Below are positions 23,783 through 29,608 of a stretch of DNA of 29,608 bases, piece after piece (position 1 is the first letter of the stretch; every line of letters begins with the position of its first letter). A program made the position numbers and the translations under genes. The notes beneath the pieces were generated by a model. The model searched no databases, was not told the origin of the DNA, and saw nothing but the letters and a program-made list of their open reading frames with translations. The DNA is from an uncultured Lachnoanaerobaculum sp. (GTDB taxonomy: Bacteria > Bacillota > Clostridia > Lachnospirales > Lachnospiraceae). The stretch is from the NCBI RefSeq assembly GCF_938015485.1, contig NZ_CALLVU010000107.1:1-29608 (forward strand), given 5' to 3'.

Positions 23783-24040
23783 ATGAATATGACAGGACAG
23801 GATTTTATATTTGGTTGCTCCGCTATAGGTGCAGGACTTGCAATGATAGCAGGTATCGGACCGGGTGTAGGACAGGGTATCGCTGCAGGACATGGTGCGG
23901 CAGCTGTAGGTAGAAATCCGGGAGCAAGAGCGGATATCACATCAACAATGCTTCTCGGACAGGCTGTTGCCGAGACAACAGGTCTTTACGGACTCGTTGT
24001 TGCTATGATTCTTATGTTTGTTAAGCCTTTCGGCGCTTAA
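23783..24040 (+). CDS. atpE: ATP synthase Fo subunit c, Na+-type binding site
   Basis: An 85-residue hairpin of two helices forming the rotor ring. Helix 1 has GIGPGVGQGIAAG and helix 2 GQAVAETTGLYGLVVAMIL, with Glu64 as the ion carboxylate. Gln31, Val62, Thr65, Thr66 and Tyr69 match, one number lower, the Na+ ligands known in Ilyobacter tartaricus c (Gln32, Val63, Ser66, Thr67, Tyr70 with Glu65); only Ser66 is changed, conservatively, to Thr. Sodium coupling is therefore predicted. GGAGGTT precedes the ATG, and the upstream 74-nt gap may tune its high expression. Confidence 0.95.
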   Translation: MNMTGQDFIFGCSAIGAGLAMIAGIGPGVGQGIAAGHGAAAVGRNPGARADITSTMLLGQAVAETTGLYGLVVAMILMFVKPFGA

Positions 24041-24052
24041 TTTGGAGGGTTT

Positions 24053-24568
24053 ATGGAAAGACTGATAGGATTTGACCCTCAGCTTTTGGCTGATTCAGCC
24101 ATCACAGGCTTTGCGGTCCTTTTCTTGTTCTTTATTCTTTCCTATTTGCTTTTTAATCCTGCAAAGGAAATGCTCAAGAAAAGAAGAGAGCGTGTAGCGG
24201 GAGATTTGGACAGCGCAAAAGAGGCGAAGGCACAGGCTGAAGCTCTTAAGGCGGAATACGAAGAGAAGTTGGCTTCTTTCAAAAAGCAGGCCGACGCTAT
24301 CTTGGAGGACGCAAGAAAAAGGGCAAAGGATAGAGAAAATGAAATCATAGAAGAGGCAAGAGCCGAAGCTATGAGAATTACTGACAGAGCTAACAATGAG
24401 ATAGAGCTGGCAAAGAAGAAAGCCATGGAAGAAGTAAAGTCAAATATTGTGGATGTGGCTTCGATTATTGCAAGCAAGGCGGTCAATTCTGCAATGAATG
24501 TAGAAGTGCAGGATAGACTTGTTGAAGAGACTTTAAAAGAAATCGGAGATGGTACATGGCAAAATTAG
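24053..24568 (+). CDS. atpF: ATP synthase Fo subunit b
   Basis: A 171-residue subunit with one N-terminal membrane helix (about 16-37, ITGFAVLFLFFILSYLLF) followed by NPAKEMLKKRRERV and a long Ala/Glu/Lys-rich coiled coil (to about 130) that forms the peripheral stalk. Only one b-type gene is present, so a b2 homodimer is expected. The 3' end overlaps atpH by 13 nt. Confidence 0.93.
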   Translation: MERLIGFDPQLLADSAITGFAVLFLFFILSYLLFNPAKEMLKKRRERVAGDLDSAKEAKAQAEALKAEYEEKLASFKKQADAILEDARKRAKDRENEIIEEARAEAMRITDRANNEIELAKKKAMEEVKSNIVDVASIIASKAVNSAMNVEVQDRLVEETLKEIGDGTWQN

Positions 24569-25089
24569 TGTCCAAAGTATATGGAGATGCTTATGTGTCG
24601 GTAGTATCTGATAAAAATAATTTAAATGTTGCACTTGATGAGATAAAGGCAATAAAAGATATTTTTGTAAAAAATGAAGATATTGCACTGCTCCTTGACT
24701 CTCCTAAGATGGATGACGAGGAGAAGGTGTCATTTTTGAAGGGAATATTTGAGCATCATGTGAGTGAAGACTCCATGGGACTTTTACTTACCGTTATCGA
24801 AAAAAAGAGACAGGCGGAGCTTTTACCTATACTTGACTATGTTACGGATTGTATAAAAGAGCTTTTGCTTATAGGAAAGGCAACGATTACCACCGCATTG
24901 CCGCTTGATACCGGAAAGAAAGAGAGAATAGTTGAGGAGCTTATAAAGTCTTCAAAATACAAATCTCTTGAAGCAAAGTATATAGTGGATGAGAGTATTC
25001 TGGGCGGTATTGTCATCAGAATCGGTGACAGAGTTGTGGATTCAAGTGTAAAAACCAGAATTGAAAAGATGCGAAAAATGCTATCATAA
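24556..25089 (+). CDS. atpH: ATP synthase F1 subunit delta
   Basis: A 177-residue stalk subunit (OSCP homologue) that joins b2 to the alpha3beta3 head. MAKLVSKVYGDAYVSV is the usual start, and ESILGGIVIRIGDRVVDSSV near the C-terminus is the family signature. The start lies inside atpF; the product is of normal length. A 45-nt gap leads to atpA. Confidence 0.93.
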   Translation: MAKLVSKVYGDAYVSVVSDKNNLNVALDEIKAIKDIFVKNEDIALLLDSPKMDDEEKVSFLKGIFEHHVSEDSMGLLLTVIEKKRQAELLPILDYVTDCIKELLLIGKATITTALPLDTGKKERIVEELIKSSKYKSLEAKYIVDESILGGIVIRIGDRVVDSSVKTRIEKMRKMLS

Positions 25090-25134
25090 GCCGTATTACC
25101 GGCAAAAAGTTTAAAGAAAAGAGGTACGAGTCTA

Positions 25135-26634
25135 GTGAATCTAAGACCTGAAGAGATCAGCTCGGTTATAAAAGAGCAGATAAACAAGTATTCAACTAAA
25201 CTCGAGGTATCGGATGTAGGTACTGTTATCCAGGTAGCGGACGGTATTGCAAGAATACACGGTCTGGCTAAGGCTATGCAGGGTGAGCTTTTAGAGTTCC
25301 CGGGAGATGTCTACGGCATGGTTTTGAACCTGGAAGAGGACAATGTTGGTGCTGTTTTACTTGGTGATAAAAAGAATATCAGCGAGGGTGATACAGTAAA
25401 GACCACAGGCAGAGTTGTTGAGGTTCCTGTAGGTGATGCACTTACAGGAAGAGTAGTAAACGCCCTCGGTCAGCCTATAGACGGAAAGGGACCTATAACT
25501 ACAGATACCTTTAGAAGAATAGAGAGAGTTGCACACGGTGTTATCGAAAGAAAATCTGTAGATACACCGCTTCAAACAGGAATAAAGGCTATTGATGCTA
25601 TGATTCCTATAGGAAGAGGACAAAGAGAGCTTATAATCGGTGACAGACAGACAGGTAAGACTTCTATCGCCGTAGATACAATCATCAACCAAAAGGGACA
25701 GAATGTTCACTGTATCTATGTTGCTATAGGACAGAAGGCTTCCACTGTTGCATCAATTGTAAAGACTTTTGAGGATTACGGTGCTATGGACTACACCACA
25801 GTAGTAGTTTCTACCGCAAGTGACCTTGCACCGCTTCAATATATCGCACCTTACTCAGGTTGTGCTATAGGTGAGGAGTGGATGGAAAGAGGAGAGGATG
25901 TACTGGTAGTATACGATGACCTTACAAAGCATGCTGCCGCATATCGTACACTTTCACTTCTTCTTAAGAGACCACCGGGCCGTGAGGCATATCCGGGTGA
26001 TGTATTCTACCTTCACTCAAGATTACTTGAGAGAGCGTCAAGACTTTCAGACGACCTTGGCGGCGGTTCACTTACCGCATTGCCTATTATAGAGACACAG
26101 GCGGGAGACGTTTCCGCATATATTCCTACCAATGTTATATCTATTACAGACGGTCAGATTTATCTTGAAACGGAGATGTTCAATGCAGGATTCAGACCTG
26201 CCATCAATGCCGGACTTTCAGTATCAAGAGTTGGTGGTGCCGCACAGATTAAGGCTATGAAGAAGATTGCAGGACCTATAAGAGTGGAGCTTGCTCAGTA
26301 CAGAGAGCTTGCGTCATTTGCACAGTTCGGTTCCGAGCTTGATGAGGCTACAAAGAATCAGCTTGCACAGGGTGAAAGAATAAGAGAAATCTTAAAGCAG
26401 CCAAACTATAAGCCTATGGCGGTTGAATATGAGGTAATCATTATATTTGCAGCTACAAAGAAGCTCTTACTTGACGTGCCTACAGATAAGGTGCTTGAGT
26501 TCCAGGATAAGCTGTTCAGATTTATTGAGAGTAAGCATCCGGAAATAGCTGCTGAGATTAGAGATAAAAAAGAAATTTCTGAGGATCTTGCTAAGAGACT
26601 TACAGATGTTATCAATGAATGTAAGAAAGCATAG
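25135..26634 (+). CDS. atpA: ATP synthase F1 subunit alpha
   Basis: A 499-residue regulatory nucleotide-binding subunit. The N-terminal MNLRPEEISSVIKEQI is typical, Walker A is GDRQTGKT (169-176), and NAGLSVSRVGGAAQ contains the arginine finger that completes the catalytic site on beta. Translation starts at GTG (25135), 9 nt after AAAGAGGT; no ATG fits better. Length is standard. Confidence 0.97.
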   Translation: MNLRPEEISSVIKEQINKYSTKLEVSDVGTVIQVADGIARIHGLAKAMQGELLEFPGDVYGMVLNLEEDNVGAVLLGDKKNISEGDTVKTTGRVVEVPVGDALTGRVVNALGQPIDGKGPITTDTFRRIERVAHGVIERKSVDTPLQTGIKAIDAMIPIGRGQRELIIGDRQTGKTSIAVDTIINQKGQNVHCIYVAIGQKASTVASIVKTFEDYGAMDYTTVVVSTASDLAPLQYIAPYSGCAIGEEWMERGEDVLVVYDDLTKHAAAYRTLSLLLKRPPGREAYPGDVFYLHSRLLERASRLSDDLGGGSLTALPIIETQAGDVSAYIPTNVISITDGQIYLETEMFNAGFRPAINAGLSVSRVGGAAQIKAMKKIAGPIRVELAQYRELASFAQFGSELDEATKNQLAQGERIREILKQPNYKPMAVEYEVIIIFAATKKLLLDVPTDKVLEFQDKLFRFIESKHPEIAAEIRDKKEISEDLAKRLTDVINECKKA

Positions 26635-26646
26635 TGCAGGTGTATT

Positions 26647-27513
26647 ATGGCTTCAATGAAGGAAATAAAGCGTAGGCGTGCGGCGATACAAAGCACTGCT
26701 CAGATTACCAAAGCCATGAAACTTGTAGCTACGGTTAAGCTTCAAAAAGCAAGGGCAAAAGCGGACGCTTCCAAGCCTTACTTTACCGTAATGTATCAGA
26801 CTATAGCATCAATGCTTGAGAAAAGTGAGAATATATCTCACAAGTATCTTAAGAAAAATGACGGCGGCAAGATAGGCGTATTGGTTATTACAGGTAACAG
26901 AGGTCTTGCAGGAGGCTATAACAATGCTGTAAGCAGGCAGGTAATAAGCGAATTCAAAAGCAATGAAACACTTATATATGCAGTGGGTAAAAAAGGTAGA
27001 GATGCACTCTTACATAAAGGCTTTGAAGTAGAGGGAGACTTTTCAGAGATTGTGGAAGAGCCGCTGTACAAGGATGCTGCAGATATTACAAAGGTATTGC
27101 TTGACGACTATGAAACCGGAAAGCTCTCAGAGATTTATGTGATATATACCAATTTCAAAAATACGGTGGTACATGACCCGGTACTTTTGAAATTGCTTCC
27201 TATCAGTAAGGAAGATTTATTGCAGCCTGAGACTACGGAAAGTGAGGGCGCAAGAGCTCTTATGAATTATTCTCCCAATGAAGATGAAGTATTGGATGCT
27301 ATAATTCCAAAATACATTTCTTCTGTTATTTACGGCGGTTTGATGCAGTCTGTCGCTTCGGAAAACGGAGCGAGAATGACTGCTATGGATTCTGCAACAT
27401 CAAATGCGGAAGAACTTATAGATAAGCTAGGCCTACAGTACAACAGAGCTCGTCAGGGTGCTATCACTCAAGAGCTTACAGAGATTGTGGCCGGAGCCAA
27501 CGCCATAGAATAG
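26647..27513 (+). CDS. atpG: ATP synthase F1 subunit gamma
   Basis: A 288-residue central rotor shaft. MASMKEIKRRRAAIQSTAQI with TKAMKLVATVKLQKA forms the N-terminal coiled-coil helix, VITGNRGLAGGYNNAV is the conserved Rossmann-like segment, and the C-terminal ENGARMTAMDSATSNAEELI helix with NRARQGAITQELTEIV is the family signature. The ribosome site is weak (GCAGGTG). Confidence 0.96.
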   Translation: MASMKEIKRRRAAIQSTAQITKAMKLVATVKLQKARAKADASKPYFTVMYQTIASMLEKSENISHKYLKKNDGGKIGVLVITGNRGLAGGYNNAVSRQVISEFKSNETLIYAVGKKGRDALLHKGFEVEGDFSEIVEEPLYKDAADITKVLLDDYETGKLSEIYVIYTNFKNTVVHDPVLLKLLPISKEDLLQPETTESEGARALMNYSPNEDEVLDAIIPKYISSVIYGGLMQSVASENGARMTAMDSATSNAEELIDKLGLQYNRARQGAITQELTEIVAGANAIE

Positions 27514-27536
27514 TGGAAGAGGAAGGAGAAAAGTTG

Positions 27537-28928
27537 ATGGCAGAGCCAAATATTGGCAAAATAACCCAGATTATCGGTGCCGTTTTGGATATTCAGTTTT
27601 CCAGAGGACACTTGCCGCAGATCAATGAGGCAATACAGATAGATACCGCTGACGGCGTACTTACAGTAGAAGTTGCACAGCATCTGGGAGACGATATAGT
27701 AAGAACCATTGCCATGGGAAGTACGGACGGACTTGTACGTGGAATGGAAGCAAAAGCAACAGGTGCACCTATTTCAGTACCTGTAGGTGAGAACACTCTG
27801 GGTAGAATTTTTAACGTACTTGGAGAACCTATTGATAAGAAGGAAGCTCCAAAGGTTGAGGAGTATCTTCCTATTCATAGAAAAGCTCCAAGTTTTGAGG
27901 AGCAGTCAACTCAGACCGAGATACTTGAGACAGGAATCAAGGTAGTTGACCTTCTGTGTCCATATCAAAAGGGTGGAAAGATAGGACTCTTCGGAGGTGC
28001 GGGAGTAGGAAAGACCGTACTTATCCAGGAGCTTATCAGAAATATAGCAACAGAGCACGGCGGATATTCGGTATTTACAGGTGTAGGTGAGAGAACCAGA
28101 GAGGGTAACGACTTATACCACGAAATGACCGAGTCCGGAGTTATCAATAAGACCACCATGGTGTTCGGTCAGATGAACGAGCCGCCGGGTGCAAGAATGA
28201 GAGTAGGACTTACAGGACTTACGATGGCGGAGTATTTCAGAGATAAGGGTGGAAAGGACGTGCTTCTTTTCATCGACAATATCTTCAGATTTACACAGGC
28301 AGGTTCGGAGGTTTCAGCGCTTCTTGGACGTATGCCTTCAGCCGTAGGTTATCAGCCTACACTTCAGACGGAGATGGGCGCATTGCAGGAGAGAATCACT
28401 TCTACAAAGAACGGTTCCATCACATCGGTTCAGGCCGTATATGTGCCTGCGGATGACCTTACAGACCCTGCTCCTGCAAATACATTCGCTCACCTTGACG
28501 CTACCACGGTTCTTGACCGTTCTATAGTTGAGATGGGTATCTATCCGGCTGTAGATCCTCTTGGTTCAACTTCAAGAATACTTTCACCTCATGTAGTGGG
28601 TGAGGAGCATTATGAAGTTGCTCAAAGAGTACAAGAGGTATTGCAAAAGTATAAAGAGTTACAGGATATTATTGCCATGCTCGGTATGGATGAGCTTTCA
28701 GAGGATGATAAGCTTACAGTAGCAAGAGCAAGAAAGATCCAAAGATTCCTTTCACAGCCTTTCTTTGTGGCAACACAGTTTACAGGTATTGAAGGAAAGT
28801 ATGTACCTCTGTCAGAGACCATCAGAGGATTCAAAGAGATTCTTGACGGTAAGCATGATGATATACCTGAGCAGTATTTCCTCAATGCGGGAACTATTGA
28901 TGAGGTTGTAGAGCGTGCCTCTAAATAG
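27537..28928 (+). CDS. atpD: ATP synthase F1 subunit beta
   Basis: A 463-residue catalytic subunit. Walker A GGAGVGKT is at 153-160 and the catalytic Glu185 lies in GVGERTREGND. The ALLGRMPSAVGYQPTL loop and DLTDPAPANTFAHLDA are standard. The ATG at 27537 is chosen because AAGGAGA (27523-27529) lies 7 nt upstream; a GTG at 27513 in the same frame would read the ribosome site as coding and lacks its own. Ends 8 nt before atpC. Confidence 0.97.
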   Translation: MAEPNIGKITQIIGAVLDIQFSRGHLPQINEAIQIDTADGVLTVEVAQHLGDDIVRTIAMGSTDGLVRGMEAKATGAPISVPVGENTLGRIFNVLGEPIDKKEAPKVEEYLPIHRKAPSFEEQSTQTEILETGIKVVDLLCPYQKGGKIGLFGGAGVGKTVLIQELIRNIATEHGGYSVFTGVGERTREGNDLYHEMTESGVINKTTMVFGQMNEPPGARMRVGLTGLTMAEYFRDKGGKDVLLFIDNIFRFTQAGSEVSALLGRMPSAVGYQPTLQTEMGALQERITSTKNGSITSVQAVYVPADDLTDPAPANTFAHLDATTVLDRSIVEMGIYPAVDPLGSTSRILSPHVVGEEHYEVAQRVQEVLQKYKELQDIIAMLGMDELSEDDKLTVARARKIQRFLSQPFFVATQFTGIEGKYVPLSETIRGFKEILDGKHDDIPEQYFLNAGTIDEVVERASK

Positions 28929-28936
28929 GAGGTAGT

Positions 28937-29338
28937 ATGGACAAGTTTGCATTAAAGATAATGTGCCCCGATCATGTTTTTTTTGAAGGGGATGCTACTA
29001 TGGTCGAGTACAGCACAACACAGGGAAATGTCGGTATATATGCCAAGCATATCCCTATGGTAAATGTAATAGCACCGGGTAAGCTGACTATTCACTGTGA
29101 AGACGGCAGTGTTAAAAACTGTGCACTTCACTCAGGTTTTTCTGAAATATTACAGGATAAGGTTACCATACTTGCGGACTCATGTGAGTACGGTGACGAG
29201 ATAGATGTTGTCAGAGCCAAAGAGGCGAAGGAGAGAGCCGAAAAGAGACTCTCACAAAAAGACGGTGTGGACATCGCAAGAGCCGAACTGGCACTCAGAA
29301 GAGCATTGGTTCGTTTGGATGTAGCAGGAAATAAATAA
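28937..29338 (+). CDS. atpC: ATP synthase F1 subunit epsilon
   Basis: A 133-residue subunit with the N-terminal beta-sandwich (FALKIMCPDHVFFEGDATMV, TTQGNVGIYAKHIPMV) and a C-terminal two-helix part (VRAKEAKERAEKRL, ARAELALRRALVRLDVA) that can inhibit ATP hydrolysis. AGGAGGT precedes the ATG. It is the last gene of the operon and is followed by a terminator. Confidence 0.95.
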   Translation: MDKFALKIMCPDHVFFEGDATMVEYSTTQGNVGIYAKHIPMVNVIAPGKLTIHCEDGSVKNCALHSGFSEILQDKVTILADSCEYGDEIDVVRAKEAKERAEKRLSQKDGVDIARAELALRRALVRLDVAGNK

Positions 29339-29343
29339 ATAAT

Positions 29344-29400
29344 AAGGATTGTATGTATATTTTCTTGAAAAATAAGGATAATGCATACAGTCCTTTTTTA
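29344..29400 (+). terminator. Intrinsic terminator of the atp operon
   Basis: AAGGATTGTATG (29344-29355) pairs with CATACAGTCCTT (29384-29395) with one wobble, extending a few pairs further inward, and is followed by Ts. It starts 6 nt after the atpC stop. Confidence 0.85.
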
Positions 29401-29404
29401 TTTC

Positions 29405-29433
29405 TTCACAGTTTTATTAAATTATGGTATTAT
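29405..29433 (+). promoter_or_regulatory. Promoter of rmlA
   Basis: TTCACA (29405-29410) and TATTAT (29428-29433) are exactly 17 nt apart, directly after the atp terminator and about 70 nt before the rmlA ATG. Confidence 0.6.
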
Positions 29434-29461
29434 AAAAGTTATTGAAAGTTACACATATAAA

Positions 29462-29480
29462 GGCTTTGAGGGTAAAAGCC
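29462..29480 (+). promoter_or_regulatory. Small inverted repeat in the rmlA leader
   Basis: GGCTTT and AAAGCC form a 6-bp stem with a 7-nt loop just before the ribosome site TGAGGA (29491-29496). An alternative pairing of GGG in the loop with the following CCCC is possible. No known riboswitch class is recognised. Confidence 0.3.
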
Positions 29481-29502
29481 CCGGCGAAAGTGAGGACACA
29501 AA

Positions 29503-29608
29503 ATGAAGGGTATTATATTAGCAGGCGGTAGCGGTACAAGATTGTATCCGTTGACAAAGGTTACATCAAAACAGCTACTCCCTATATATGACAAGCCGAT
29601 GATTTATT
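29503..29608 (+). CDS. rmlA: Glucose-1-phosphate thymidylyltransferase, 3'-truncated by window edge
   Basis: The visible 35 residues start MKGIILAGGSGTRLYPLTKV followed by TSKQLLPIYDKPMIY. This is the unmistakable N-terminus of RmlA/RfbA, with the GGSGTR nucleotide-binding loop and the KQLLPIYDKPM substrate segment. The enzyme makes dTDP-glucose from dTTP and glucose-1-phosphate, the first step to dTDP-rhamnose and amino-deoxysugars. dTDP-keto-sugars are the usual substrates of DegT-type aminotransferases, so it may supply the one at 3783. The rest lies outside the window. Confidence 0.95.
   Translation, partial: MKGIILAGGSGTRLYPLTKVTSKQLLPIYDKPMIY

Noticed and set aside
29462..29500. Riboswitch in the rmlA leader
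   Set aside because: Only a 6-bp stem is visible and no conserved aptamer core of a known class could be recognised.

Overview
The window comes from the chromosome of a low-GC Gram-positive anaerobe, most likely a member of Clostridia/Lachnospiraceae. Evidence: AT-rich codon use, strong AGGAGG ribosome sites, tightly packed operons, a GH25 lysozyme carrying choline-binding-type repeats, and a clostridial atp operon that begins with atpZ and atpI. Species cannot be named from the sequence alone.

Region 1 (2-13574, all +). The 3' part of lepA and hemW run straight into a packed series of ten genes. They are a threonine-aldolase-like PLP enzyme, a DegT-type sugar aminotransferase, a PEP-synthase-like phosphotransferase without a PEP barrel, a GNAT-like protein, a DgkA-type lipid kinase, a CarS-type (CDP-archaeol synthase-like) cytidylyltransferase, a CDP-alcohol phosphatidyltransferase, a phosphatidylserine decarboxylase homologue, a UbiA prenyltransferase and UDP-galactopyranose mutase. 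Start-stop overlaps or gaps of about 12 nt or less join them, so they probably form one transcription unit. Four consecutive genes (kinase, CDP-lipid synthase, serine transferase, decarboxylase) stand in the order of a complete lipid-alcohol to aminophospholipid pathway. The flanking PLP, phosphotransferase, UbiA and Glf genes suggest an unusual lipid or glycolipid. This is the best candidate for an undescribed system. A GIY-YIG/DUF4357 protein and a terminator end the run.

Region 2 (13575-18701) is an AT-richer accessory stretch. It holds a 5'-truncated TPR remnant, an unknown lipoprotein (-), and a roughly 3.25 kb segment between two 59-bp direct repeats. Each repeat contains a terminator hairpin, and the two hairpin loops are reverse complements of each other. 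The segment encodes a soluble VirD4/TraG-like ATPase coupled to a ClpP-like protease (-), and a divergent acidic protein of unknown function (+). The two promoters in between are overlaid by matching palindromic half-sites. It looks like a small integrated element or a duplication-flanked insertion.

Region 3 (18702-21854, -) is a two-gene operon for secreted cell-wall proteins: a choline-binding-repeat protein with an S/T/P/K-rich tail, then a GH25 muramidase with about 17 C-terminal repeats.

Region 4 (22181-29400, +) is a complete F1Fo ATP synthase operon, atpZ-I-B-E-F-H-A-G-D-C, with a consensus-like promoter, a 5' stem-loop and an intrinsic terminator. The c subunit has the residues of a Na+-binding site, so a sodium-coupled enzyme is predicted. 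After the terminator, a new promoter drives rmlA (glucose-1-phosphate thymidylyltransferase), which is cut by the window end.
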